NCBI GenBank assembly: GCA_946616535.1
Contig: CAMOJA010000002.1
Span: forward strand, 1 to 64,000
Direction: 5' to 3'
From: an uncultured Bacteroidales bacterium
Lineage (GTDB): Bacteria > Bacteroidota > Bacteroidia > Bacteroidales > Paludibacteraceae
Length of the DNA stretch: 64,000 bases
Part shown: positions 1-8,399 of the stretch, one piece after another
Layout of the letters: each line of letters begins with the position of its first letter
Position numbering within the stretch: position 1 is the stretch's first letter
Made by a program: the position numbers and the translations under genes
Notes under the pieces: model-generated
Told to the model about the DNA's origin: nothing
Seen by the model: the letters and a program-made list of their open reading frames with translations, nothing else
The model's database searches: none

Positions 1-73
1 GATCACCACAAGGTAAATCAAGACAATGTAAACAATCTTCTGTTCTACGGACATAGGTTATTTTGTTTAGCCT

Positions 74-1069
74 TTAATCCTCAATGATTTCGTGGGTCAC
101 AAATTGATTACCCAATTTCTCCTGTATATATTTGATACTTTTTGGATCAAAATAAAGAACCTTCATCATTTTTCGTTGATAACTTATGTAATCGATGATT
201 GTATCATTATCCGTTATTCGATAACGCATGCGCGTCTCGGTCCCTATTCCTCCAAGTCTCCTAAAGCCATTTTCGACTCCCTTGCTAGAGACATATTTGA
301 ACAGGGTATCCGGGTAAATCTGAACTTTTGTGGCTTCAAAATTCCCCCTTCCATAATCTTTGAGTATATTGTTCTCGTATACCACATCCCTATCATCATT
401 CTCATCAGAAATAATATACACTCTATCCAGTATTATACGATTACCAGATTGATTGGGTACAAACTCCTTAAAGTATAGCACCCTTGTGTTACGTGTTTGA
501 AGGTCATCGAGCAGAGGCTTTTGCTCCTTAACATAGGTGGGGTCATTATTAAAAACATTGCATAGGTGTTGATAAAATTCAGGAGTAATAGCTTCTTTAT
601 ACTGCTCGTTTTTTCGGACACTACGTAAACGGTCGTATGTATTTTGTACTTGGGGGTTGTAATATTCCGACCATCGCTTATCTCCGTGACCATAAACTTC
701 AAAACGCTTCGTTTCTATTGTGTTATAGTCTAAAAATAGCATAGGCGCAGTAATACATACGATGGAATCGATACTGATATAAGAGATTATTTGTTCTATT
801 AGGGTATCGGTTCGTTCGTGCGTGACCGGATCCCATTTGGTGTAAAACTCCCTTCTTTGCAGGATTAAGCTCTCAACCGTAGTTTTGTCCCCATCAAGGT
901 CATTATATATAATATTAATTTCGGTATTGTCTTTTTGGCCGAGGAATGCCTTCCCGGAGTAGGGTTGAATCGCTAAGAAATTGCCGAAAATTGATTTTTG
1001 TTCCGCTTCCTCTGCCCACGCACTCGCAGCCATCATCACCGCTGCTAAGATAAAGAATAATCGTTTCAT
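74..1069 (-). CDS. Secreted protein of unknown function, last gene of the restriction operon
   Basis: A 331-residue protein with a clear Sec signal peptide: positive start, hydrophobic core to about residue 18 and an A-W-A signal-peptidase I type site before E-E. The mature part is charged and rich in D, N, Y and I, with no motif I recognise. Its ATG overlaps the stop of the preceding coiled-coil gene (ATGA), so the two are probably translationally coupled and at the tail of the hsd operon. It is visibly more A+T-rich than hsdM and hsdR, which suggests acquired DNA. Function unknown. A periplasmic product is odd at the end of a DNA-restriction operon, so it may be a passenger gene rather than a defence component. 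Confidence 0.75.
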   Translation of the reverse strand: MKRLFFILAAVMMAASAWAEEAEQKSIFGNFLAIQPYSGKAFLGQKDNTEINIIYNDLDGDKTTVESLILQRREFYTKWDPVTHERTDTLIEQIISYISIDSIVCITAPMLFLDYNTIETKRFEVYGHGDKRWSEYYNPQVQNTYDRLRSVRKNEQYKEAITPEFYQHLCNVFNNDPTYVKEQKPLLDDLQTRNTRVLYFKEFVPNQSGNRIILDRVYIISDENDDRDVVYENNILKDYGRGNFEATKVQIYPDTLFKYVSSKGVENGFRRLGGIGTETRMRYRITDNDTIIDYISYQRKMMKVLYFDPKSIKYIQEKLGNQFVTHEIIED

Positions 1070-1461
1070 GATATCTGTTTTTTTAGGAATGATTCGATCA
1101 ATTGAATCTGTTTTACAATTTTCTCGCGTTGTTTCAATAGAGATTGTAAAAGATTACGTTGGTCTTGTTTAATAGATGCCCTGTCAATTTGGTCTATAAG
1201 AGGACCCTTACCTGCAAAAGGATCTACTATACTTAGTTCTTCGTTTACTTTTGCAATCTGTCCATCCAACTGTTGAAGTTGTTTTTCGTATTGCTCTTTT
1301 GCTGCTATCATGTCTGGCGCTTGCGCAGCCATAAAAACGTCTATCTGCTTTTGCGCATCGCGAGACGAGCGCCGAGATATAATCAACGCTACAATAATAG
1401 CAACAACACCAACTATCGGACTTGCAATAGTTGCAATATCTTTAATTAACTCCCAATCCAT
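1066..1461 (-). CDS. Small single-TM coiled-coil protein
   Basis: 131 residues. An N-terminal hydrophobic helix at about residues 11-29 is followed by a basic stretch (R-R-S-S-R) and then by Q/E/K-rich heptad-like sequence typical of a coiled coil to the C-terminus. This predicts a membrane-anchored cytoplasmic rod. It starts 2 bp after the hsdR stop and overlaps the next gene by 4 bp, so it sits inside the operon. No family recognised. The location suggests a membrane-linked accessory to the restriction complex, but that is inference only. Confidence 0.72.
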   Translation of the reverse strand: MDWELIKDIATIASPIVGVVAIIVALIISRRSSRDAQKQIDVFMAAQAPDMIAAKEQYEKQLQQLDGQIAKVNEELSIVDPFAGKGPLIDQIDRASIKQDQRNLLQSLLKQREKIVKQIQLIESFLKKQIS

Positions 1462-1463
1462 TA

Positions 1464-4400
1464 TTATTCAAACTCGTATATATCGTAGAACCGGTCGAAG
1501 TACGCGCAGAGTTTATCCAATACGCGCTGTTTGGTTTCGGCACGCTCGTTATTAGCGCCAAAGAGCGGCAATGGGGGCAGACATTGGGTAATGGCTGTAC
1601 CTTGCATCTCTACTTCGCCAGTTTGGAATGCTTTGCGCACAAAAGCGATCGTCTGGTCGCGCTTGAGGTTCTCCGACGAGATGATCTCATCCAGTTGTTG
1701 CTGCGCTTGCTCATGCACAAATGCCATCCATTGTTTGCCAATCTCCTTATCGGGCGAATAGCGTTTGACGAAGGCGTCGATGAGGTCACGTTTGTTACGC
1801 AAGGCAGGACTGGAACCAATCGCTTTGGAAAGAATGTCATTAAGGTCTTTAGGGTCATTAGGGACCTTAGTGTCTTTAGGGACTTTCTTAGCAATGAGTT
1901 CGAGGATATAATCGATATTGATTTCGACCTGTTTGATGAGTTCTATTTCGAAAGTCAGATCATCGTTGATATCGACTACATCTCCCTCTGCATGATGACG
2001 ATATTTCTCGTTGAGATCGAGGTAAACGGACTTGTAGTCTTGTTCTGCAAAATCGGAGATATAGTTCTCTTTGTCTTCCTCAAACCGATCGAAGGTATTA
2101 AGCAGATTGACCATGCGGAGATAGGAGCCAAAGAGTCGGATAAACTCTTTCTCTTTTTCCTCTCCTATAAGGGGCAAGTTGGCCGGATCGGGGAAGAGTT
2201 GCTTAAGTGCTTCTGTGATCTTGGCAAAACCGATATGTTTCTTTCCGTTCTCGTCCGTATAACCATTGATATAGTCGTCGTACGATTTGAGCAGCACGAT
2301 ATTACATGCATTCTTATCGCCAAAGAGCGTGATGGCATCATTGGTCTCTTGCTCCAGATTGCGGAAGCAAACGATATTACCAAACTGCTTGATGGTATTC
2401 AGTATTCGGTTGGTACGGCTGTAGGCTTGCATCAATCCGTGTTGGCGCAGGTTCTTATCTACCCAAAGGGTATTGAGCGTCGTTGCATCGAAACCGGTAA
2501 GGAACATATTGACCACAATGAGCATATCCAGTTCGCGATTCTTCATCCGTTCGGATAAGTCCTTGTAGTAATTGCCGAACTGATCAGACGAGGTGTCGTA
2601 ATTGCAACCGAACATCTCGTTGTAATCCGCAATAGCCGCTTCAAGGAAGTCGCGAGACGACTGATCTAACTTAGCCGCACTATCGCTGTTCTCCTCATCG
2701 AGAATACCATTCAGCTCCACTTCTTCGTTCGCTCCATAACTATAGATCAGCGCTATCTTCAGGCGTTTGTCTTCAGGTAGCAGATCCTGCTGACGCTGGA
2801 ACTCCGTGTAATAGAGTTTAGCCGCATCAATGGACGCTGTAGCGAGAATGGAGTTAAAGCCTGTCACACGTTTGTCGTCCAGTTTGTACGACCGATTACG
2901 ATAGGTCTTCTGGTCAAAGTGCTGCAAGATATACTCCACGATGTTATGGATGCGCTCAGGAGCCAGCAAGGCACGTTCACGGTCTATGTCGCGCACCTGA
3001 GCATCATCAATACCTTCTTTCGTCCCTACGGTCTTGATATACTCCACGCGGAACGGCAGTACGTTTTCATCCGCAATCGCATTGATGACCGTATAGGTAT
3101 GCAGACAGTCGCCAAAGAGTTGCGCGGTTGTGAGCAATGCCTGCTGGGCATTCTCGGCGAAGATAGGTGTGCCTGTGAAACCGAAGATATGGTATTTATT
3201 AAAGCGCTTGACAATCAGTTTGTGCATATCGCCGAACTGGCTACGATGGCACTCATCAAAGATGATGACTACATGCTTATCGTATATTGGATGTTTCTGC
3301 TCGGACTTGCAGAACTGGTTGAGTTTCTGAATGGTCGTGATGATGATACGGTCTTTGTCCTTGCTCAACTGCTCATGCAGCACAGCCGTGGATTTATTAT
3401 GGCTGACGCAGCCTTTCTTGAACTTCTCGTACTCCTTCATCGTCTGGTAGTCCAAGTCCTTGCGGTCTACGACAAACAGCACTTTATCTACATACTCCAG
3501 TTGGGTACATAGTTGTGCGGTTTTGAACGATGTGAGTGTCTTACCGGAACCGGTGGTGTGCCATATATATCCACCGGCATCAATCGTACCCATCTTGCGT
3601 TGATTGGTAGAGATGAGTATTTTCTGCAGAATAGCTTCGGTGGCGGCAATCTGATAGGGCCGCATGACCATCAGTTTCTGGTCCGCAGTAAAGACGCAAT
3701 AACGCGTGAGGATATTGAGCAAGGTATGCCGCGCAAAGAAAGTAGCGGTGAAATCCGTCAGTTCGCGAATAGGCGTGTTCTCTGTATCAGCCCAATAGGA
3801 AGTGAACTCAAACGAATCGCAGGTCTTGGTGCCATCTTCGAGAATCGCATCGTTGGGTTTCTTGCGGTTCAGTTCGGTAAACGCACCGCGGCTAGTCGTG
3901 TTGGAGTAGTACTTGGTTTCCGTACCATTACTGATGACGAATAGCTGGACGTAGTCAAACAGACCATTGTCGATACCAAACGCATCGCGGTGGTAGCGGT
4001 TGATCTGGTTGAAGGCCTCTTTGATGGCAACACCTCGTTTCTTGAGTTCGATATGTACCATAGGCAAACCATTCACAAGGATCGTCACGTCATAACGGCA
4101 TTTGCGTTTACCGGCATCGGCTTTGTACTGATGGATAACTTGCAAGCGGTTCTCGTGGATATGCTTCTTGTCTATCAGTTTGATATTCTGGAAGGTCTTA
4201 TTATCGCGAATGAGCACCAACTGCGAGGTCCTGTCGTCTTGCAGAAGGGTTGTTTTGTCTTTGAACGACGCACCTTGGTTCGCCAGTTTGACGCGGAAGA
4301 AACCTTGCCACTCATTGTCCGTGAACTCAATCCCGTTCAGTATCTCTAACTGCTTGCGCAGGTTAGCTTCCATCTCCTCGGAAGTATGGATGTCCAGATA

Positions 4401-4538
4401 CTCATATCCCTGTGCTTGCAACTGCGTAATGAGCGCATCTTCCAACTGCGCTTCGCTCTGGTAAGCGGTGCGGGAAGAAGGCTTGTACTCGTATTTGGAT
4501 ACAACGGTTGATTGCGGGTTTTCAGAAATCAGTTTCAT
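1464..4538 (-). CDS. hsdR: Type I restriction enzyme, R (motor/nuclease) subunit
   Basis: 1024 residues, normal for HsdR. It pulls DNA through the HsdR2M2S1 complex using ATP and cuts unmethylated DNA. Visible motifs: PD-(D/E)XK nuclease with D150 and E164-L-K166, the associated Q-x-x-x-Y motif at 178-182, Walker A T-G-S-G-K-T near 329-334, and DECH box at 428-431. A run of K-V-P-K-D/N-D-P-K-D sequence near residues 884-901 is encoded by a degenerate 9-bp repeat also present at the gene junctions of this operon; it probably lengthens a surface linker. The ATG overlaps the stop of the four-helix-bundle gene. Confidence 0.97.
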   Translation of the reverse strand: MKLISENPQSTVVSKYEYKPSSRTAYQSEAQLEDALITQLQAQGYEYLDIHTSEEMEANLRKQLEILNGIEFTDNEWQGFFRVKLANQGASFKDKTTLLQDDRTSQLVLIRDNKTFQNIKLIDKKHIHENRLQVIHQYKADAGKRKCRYDVTILVNGLPMVHIELKKRGVAIKEAFNQINRYHRDAFGIDNGLFDYVQLFVISNGTETKYYSNTTSRGAFTELNRKKPNDAILEDGTKTCDSFEFTSYWADTENTPIRELTDFTATFFARHTLLNILTRYCVFTADQKLMVMRPYQIAATEAILQKILISTNQRKMGTIDAGGYIWHTTGSGKTLTSFKTAQLCTQLEYVDKVLFVVDRKDLDYQTMKEYEKFKKGCVSHNKSTAVLHEQLSKDKDRIIITTIQKLNQFCKSEQKHPIYDKHVVIIFDECHRSQFGDMHKLIVKRFNKYHIFGFTGTPIFAENAQQALLTTAQLFGDCLHTYTVINAIADENVLPFRVEYIKTVGTKEGIDDAQVRDIDRERALLAPERIHNIVEYILQHFDQKTYRNRSYKLDDKRVTGFNSILATASIDAAKLYYTEFQRQQDLLPEDKRLKIALIYSYGANEEVELNGILDEENSDSAAKLDQSSRDFLEAAIADYNEMFGCNYDTSSDQFGNYYKDLSERMKNRELDMLIVVNMFLTGFDATTLNTLWVDKNLRQHGLMQAYSRTNRILNTIKQFGNIVCFRNLEQETNDAITLFGDKNACNIVLLKSYDDYINGYTDENGKKHIGFAKITEALKQLFPDPANLPLIGEEKEKEFIRLFGSYLRMVNLLNTFDRFEEDKENYISDFAEQDYKSVYLDLNEKYRHHAEGDVVDINDDLTFEIELIKQVEINIDYILELIAKKVPKDTKVPNDPKDLNDILSKAIGSSPALRNKRDLIDAFVKRYSPDKEIGKQWMAFVHEQAQQQLDEIISSENLKRDQTIAFVRKAFQTGEVEMQGTAITQCLPPLPLFGANNERAETKQRVLDKLCAYFDRFYDIYEFE
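1836..1890 (-). repeat. Degenerate 9-bp repeat (TTTAGGGTC) inside hsdR
   Basis: Plus strand shows repeats of the type TTAGGGWCY with 9-bp period. They are in frame and encode K-D-P-K-D-like sequence. Same family as 4542-4601, 5140-5183 and 6330-6366. Confidence 0.7.
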
Positions 4539-5125
4539 GGCTTTTTAGGGTCTTTAGGGTCACTAGAGTCCTTAGGGTCCTTAGGGTCTCTAAGGTCTTT
4601 TCTGAGGCGGAACATGCGTTCGGAGAATCCGCCTTCTTTGAGAAAGTCATCGCTCAGCCGCTGCAATTGGCGGTAGAGCAGATAATCAGCCTGCTTGATA
4701 AGCACGATGCACATGTTGGCAATCGTCTCCGGTGGACGCGTCTCTGCCAGAGACATGAAGTACTCTGCATCGCTGTGCTCCTTGCCCAACTTACGCATAG
4801 CCTCCAACTCTGCAGACCCTTCTTCCCACTGACGATGACCACGCGTCTTGAGATAATCCTCGTAATCTTCTATCAGTTCCTGCAAACTGGCTTTCGCCAC
4901 ATTGACCAGTTTAATCTCCGTCTTGGCAGAAGTGCTACTGGCGGCGCTACCCTCAATGATATTCTGTTTGCCTGAACGCGCTGCCTGTAACATCTGGTCG
5001 TAAGTGCGGTCGCCTTTTTGCAGATAGTGCTCCACAAAATAGTAAGTCAGACAGAAGATGACATTAGTCTTCTGATAACTGATCAGTTGTTTGTAGTTGC
5101 CATGATTGGGTACTAATTGTTCCAT
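4535..5125 (-). CDS. Four-helix-bundle protein (S23/IVP-like) within the hsd operon
   Basis: 196 residues from the start chosen here (M-E-Q-L-V-P). Upstream in-frame codons to 5191 are just the 9-bp repeat and encode only K-D-S-K-D-P sequence. The core (about residues 10-120), with A-x-x-S-x-x-N-I-I-E-G and L-Q-E-L-I-E-D-Y-x-x-Y-L, matches the small four-helix-bundle family first described from 23S rRNA intervening sequences and common near hsdS in Bacteroidetes. Biochemical role unknown; a scaffold or protein-binding role for the restriction complex is an inference. The C-terminal 15 residues are also repeat-encoded (D-P-K-D-P-K-D) and run into the hsdR start. Confidence 0.85.
   Translation of the reverse strand: MEQLVPNHGNYKQLISYQKTNVIFCLTYYFVEHYLQKGDRTYDQMLQAARSGKQNIIEGSAASSTSAKTEIKLVNVAKASLQELIEDYEDYLKTRGHRQWEEGSAELEAMRKLGKEHSDAEYFMSLAETRPPETIANMCIVLIKQADYLLYRQLQRLSDDFLKEGGFSERMFRLRKDLRDPKDPKDSSDPKDPKKP
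4542..4601 (-). repeat. 9-bp repeat array at the four-helix-bundle/hsdR junction
   Basis: About six degenerate copies of TTTAGGGTC on the plus strand. It encodes the C-terminus of the four-helix-bundle protein and ends at the hsdR ATG. Confidence 0.75.
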
Positions 5126-5139
5126 GTTGGTGAAAATTA

Positions 5140-5183
5140 TAGGGTCTTTAGAGTCTTTAGGGTCCTTAGAGTCCTTAAGGTCG
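5140..5183 (-). repeat. 9-bp repeat array at the hsdS/four-helix-bundle junction
   Basis: About five degenerate copies of the same TTTAGRGTC unit fill the spacer between the last hsdS codons and the next start. Confidence 0.75.
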
Positions 5184-6329
5184 TTCTTCAAAAGTCAGTA
5201 GCAGGTCACGATAATACTCATAGCGTTTCTGCTGTGCGGCCTGCTCGGCAGGGATACCATCGGAAAGGCTGGTGGTCAATGCCTCAAACTTATCCAAAAT
5301 AGCCACTATCCGAGCTTGCTCGGCGAGAGGAGGAATAGGGATTTTAATGGTTGCCATAATATTACTCATTAGCTTTGGATTTCCCATACCTTGGTACACA
5401 TAACTTTTAGCAACCCTATTTAGCCAATAGAATAGAAAATCTATTGATAGAGATTTATCAATGTTCGAAATTAGGCCACATACATTTGTTATACTAAACT
5501 TACCTTCTCTACGGAAAACCGTACCAGCATAGGCACCATCTGTAGTCCAAGTAAGAAACTTACCATCATAATCATATGTGTTTATTCTTCCTAATTCACC
5601 ATTATTCACTGTTTGAGATGAATACATGGGATATTCGCCGGCATTATCGCGTAGATATTCTTTGGAATATACTTTTCCTCTTGAAAGTGTGGCAATCTCT
5701 CCCAATGTTTTCCATTCCCAATTGCAATCATCGGATTTGTTAGCAGAATTGCAATCCGAGTGTGGCGTGAGCAGATGGGTACGATAGTACTCATACTGCT
5801 TACGACGCATTTGCAGCTCCGCTTGCAGCTCCGCTTGCAGCTCCGCTGCGAGAGCAGAAAAACGATCGAGTATAGCAACAATGCGTTGCTGAATCTCAAT
5901 GGGTGGGATAGGGATTTCGAAATTCTCTACTACATTTCGATCTATAGTAGGTACACCTCCTACGCGTTTCTGAGATTCAAAGTAATCTTCGTAGCGAGAT
6001 AAGAAATAATAAAGAAACTTGTTGCTTATACCTGTAGAATGTCCTAGCCAGAAACTACCATCGGAGCACCAAAAAGCCTTGTCAAGATATTTGACTCCTC
6101 CTATACCTCCTGTATTTACAACAATGATCGTATCTTTGGGAGCATTATAGTCATCATAGCGACCTAATGGTGTATCTTTACTTCCGTGGTAAACCTCGTA
6201 TAGCCCGTCTTCTTTGAGTTGGCTTTTGGTTAGTCTCCGTCCTCTGTTTACACCAACGGTTTCTTTAATGGTCTTCCACTCGACGCCATTCGGACACAGG
6301 TCCTGTATCAATTGTTCTATGTGTGTCAT
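5175..6329 (-). CDS. hsdS: Type I restriction enzyme specificity subunit
   Basis: 384 residues from M-T-H-I-E-Q-L; the 13 further codons to 6368 are repeat sequence. HsdS reads the bipartite DNA target for methylation and cutting. Two target-recognition domains (about 15-150 and 200-330), each followed by a conserved helix of the type I-P-P-x-x-x-Q-x-R-I-V-A-I-L-D-x-F. The first ends in three tandem A-E-L-Q repeats before R-R-K-Q-Y-E-Y-Y-R; the second ends in K-R-Y-E-Y-Y-R-D-L-L-L. The recognition domains are clearly more A+T-rich than the helices, as expected for exchangeable modules. No inverted partial hsdS or invertase is nearby. Confidence 0.96.
   Translation of the reverse strand: MTHIEQLIQDLCPNGVEWKTIKETVGVNRGRRLTKSQLKEDGLYEVYHGSKDTPLGRYDDYNAPKDTIIVVNTGGIGGVKYLDKAFWCSDGSFWLGHSTGISNKFLYYFLSRYEDYFESQKRVGGVPTIDRNVVENFEIPIPPIEIQQRIVAILDRFSALAAELQAELQAELQMRRKQYEYYRTHLLTPHSDCNSANKSDDCNWEWKTLGEIATLSRGKVYSKEYLRDNAGEYPMYSSQTVNNGELGRINTYDYDGKFLTWTTDGAYAGTVFRREGKFSITNVCGLISNIDKSLSIDFLFYWLNRVAKSYVYQGMGNPKLMSNIMATIKIPIPPLAEQARIVAILDKFEALTTSLSDGIPAEQAAQQKRYEYYRDLLLTFEERP
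5811..5846 (-). repeat. Three perfect 12-bp tandem repeats in the hsdS spacer helix
   Basis: Unit on the plus strand is TTGCAGCTCCGC, three identical copies in a row. It encodes A-E-L-Q repeats in the central helix between the two recognition domains. Confidence 0.95.
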
Positions 6330-6366
6330 TTTTAGGGTCTTTAGGGACTTTAAGGTCTCTAAGGTC
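6330..6366 (-). repeat. 9-bp repeat array at the hsdM/hsdS junction
   Basis: About four copies of TTTAGGGWC/TTTAAGGTC fill the gap between the hsdM stop and the likely hsdS start. Confidence 0.72.
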
Positions 6367-6368
6367 AT

Positions 6369-7919
6369 TTAGAGGTTGGCAATCAGTTCGTCAATCTGTG
6401 CACGCAGTTCGTTCTCACGCGCTACAACCTGCTTCAGTTCGGCATTGAGTTTATCAATGTCGATATGCTCACGTGTATCTTCTTGCTCCACATAACTGTT
6501 GACGGAGATATTATAGCTATTCTCTGCAATAGCCGTATTGCTGATAAGTGCAGTCAGGTGTTGTACATCCTCGCGGTTGACATACAGACCTAAGATCTTG
6601 CTGATGTTCTCTTCCGTCAGTTTGTTCTTGTTTCCCTCGTGTACAAACTCATTCGAAGCATCGATAAACAGCACTTTGTTGTCCGTCTTGTTCTTCCGGA
6701 TGACGATGATACAAGTAGCGATAGACACACCGAAGAAAAGGTTTGCCGGCAACTGGATAACTGCATCTACATAGTTGTTGTCAATCAGATACTGGCGTAT
6801 CTTCTGTTCTGCTCCACCACGATAAAGTACGCCCGGGAACTCAACGATAGCTGCGGCTCCATCGGTTGCTAACCATGAGAGCATGTGCATCGTAAACGCC
6901 AAATCGGCTTTCGATTTAGGCGCTAATACACCCGCAGGAGAGAAACGACGATCATTGATCAAAACAGGACTATCGTCGCCTTTCCATTTGATAGAATAGG
7001 GTGGATTAGATACGATGACATCAAACGGCTGGTCATCCCAATGTTGCGGTTCAAGCAGCGTATCGCCCAACGCAATATCGAAATGGTTATAGTTGATGTC
7101 GTGAAGGAACATATTGATACGGCAGAGGTTGTAGGTTGTCTGGTTAATCTCCTGACCGAAGAAACCTTGTTGCACATTCTCCTTACCGATGACTTTGGCT
7201 ACTTGCATGAGCAACGACCCCGAACCACAGGCAGGGTCATATACCTTGCGTACTTTCGTCTTGTTATGCGTAGCAATACGGGCTAATAGTTCACTCACTT
7301 CCTGAGGCGTGAAATATTCTCCACCGGACTTACCGGCATTGCCAGCGTACATCTTCATTAGGAACTCATACGCATCACCGAAAGCATCGATATGATTCTC
7401 TTTCGGTCCTTCGAGATTCATGTCTCCTACCGCATCCAAAATACGTGCGAGACGCTCGTTACGCTTATCAACCGACGAACCGAGTTTCGACGAGTTGACA
7501 TCGAGATCGTCGAACAGACCTTTCATATCATCCTCGCTCGCGGTTCCGATAGCTGAGGCTTCGATAGACTTGAAGGCTTCTGCCAACGTCATGTTCAGTT
7601 GATCGTCATGGTGTGCATTCTTACGAACATTACAGAAGAGTTGAGAAGGCAGAATGAAGAATCCCTTCTCCGCTACGATACTGGCACGTGCCGACTCGGC
7701 TTGCGCATCATCAAATGCCGCATAGTCGAAATTAGGATATCCGGCTTTCAGCTGTTCCTCGTTGATGTAATTGGTGATATTCTCCGAGATATAACGGTAG
7801 AATAACATACCAAGCACGTACTGCTTGAAATCCCAACCATCTACTGAACCGCGTAACTCATTCGCGATCGCCCAAATACTCTTGAATAACTCTTGTTTCT
7901 GTTGCGTTGATGTCGCCAT
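6369..7919 (-). CDS. hsdM: Type I DNA adenine methyltransferase subunit
   Basis: 516 residues, normal length. It transfers a methyl group from S-adenosylmethionine to adenine N6 in the HsdM2S complex and is essential for both modification and restriction. Visible: N-terminal HsdM helical domain (W-A-I-A-N-E-L-R-G near residue 15), SAM-binding D-P-A-C-G-S-G-S near 228, and the catalytic N-P-P-Y near 305. It directly precedes hsdS with only a repeat spacer between. Nothing looks broken. Confidence 0.97.
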   Translation of the reverse strand: MATSTQQKQELFKSIWAIANELRGSVDGWDFKQYVLGMLFYRYISENITNYINEEQLKAGYPNFDYAAFDDAQAESARASIVAEKGFFILPSQLFCNVRKNAHHDDQLNMTLAEAFKSIEASAIGTASEDDMKGLFDDLDVNSSKLGSSVDKRNERLARILDAVGDMNLEGPKENHIDAFGDAYEFLMKMYAGNAGKSGGEYFTPQEVSELLARIATHNKTKVRKVYDPACGSGSLLMQVAKVIGKENVQQGFFGQEINQTTYNLCRINMFLHDINYNHFDIALGDTLLEPQHWDDQPFDVIVSNPPYSIKWKGDDSPVLINDRRFSPAGVLAPKSKADLAFTMHMLSWLATDGAAAIVEFPGVLYRGGAEQKIRQYLIDNNYVDAVIQLPANLFFGVSIATCIIVIRKNKTDNKVLFIDASNEFVHEGNKNKLTEENISKILGLYVNREDVQHLTALISNTAIAENSYNISVNSYVEQEDTREHIDIDKLNAELKQVVARENELRAQIDELIANL

Positions 7920-7927
7920 ATTGTATG

Positions 7928-8398
7928 TTATTTTTTTGTCATGTTTTGAGCTTGTTTATAGATGAAATGGACTCCCTTAAACTCATCTATAATTTCTTTT
8001 AATTCTTTTAGTTTAGGGGATAATTCTGCATTACGTCCAATTACTAAAAGAATCAAGTCATTTTTTTTGTACGTGCAATGCGAGTAGTAAATAACTTGCC
8101 CTAATGCCCGTTGAAGATTAATAGCATTTTCTAATTGATCAGCAAGTTTGATTTCTATACCACATTTACCATTATATAAATCAATATCACATTTTAGTCC
8201 ATTATTGCCGCCGACATAATGTTGATTGTCAACATTCTCTTTGCCAAATGCCTTTTTCAGTTGTTTAGAAATCCTATCTTCGACATTAGCTTCCTCGTCT
8301 GTATAGTACAGGTTGATTGTCAGTTCATCTTGGATAAATGCCTCAACCTTTTTGTAGGTAGTGGCTATTCCTAATATCTTCTCAATACTATTCACCAT
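7928..8398 (-). CDS. Small PD-(D/E)XK nuclease-like protein
   Basis: 156 residues from the ATG chosen here, which lies 1 bp after the stop of the DUF262 gene; 23 further codons upstream overlap that gene and look unreal. The centre holds [16 protein letters not shown], a D-x(n)-E-x-K pattern of the PD-(D/E)XK fold, then a helix and the strand D-L-I-L-L-V-I-G. The gene is A+T-rich compared with hsdM. Coupled to the DUF262 gene and 8 bp before hsdM. Likely a nuclease or nuclease-like partner of the DUF262 protein; substrate unknown. Confidence 0.7.
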   Translation of the reverse strand: MVNSIEKILGIATTYKKVEAFIQDELTINLYYTDEEANVEDRISKQLKKAFGKENVDNQHYVGGNNGLKCDIDLYNGKCGIEIKLADQLENAINLQRALGQVIYYSHCTYKKNDLILLVIGRNAELSPKLKELKEIIDEFKGVHFIYKQAQNMTKK

Positions 8399-8399
8399 C

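Noticed and set aside
1584..2558. 324-codon plus-strand frame opposite hsdR
   Set aside because: Runs opposite conserved hsdR helicase sequence and has no coding motifs of its own.
5175..6368. Phase-variable hsdS inversion system
   Set aside because: No second partial hsdS, inverted repeat or recombinase gene is found in the window; only slippage in the 12-bp repeat is supported.
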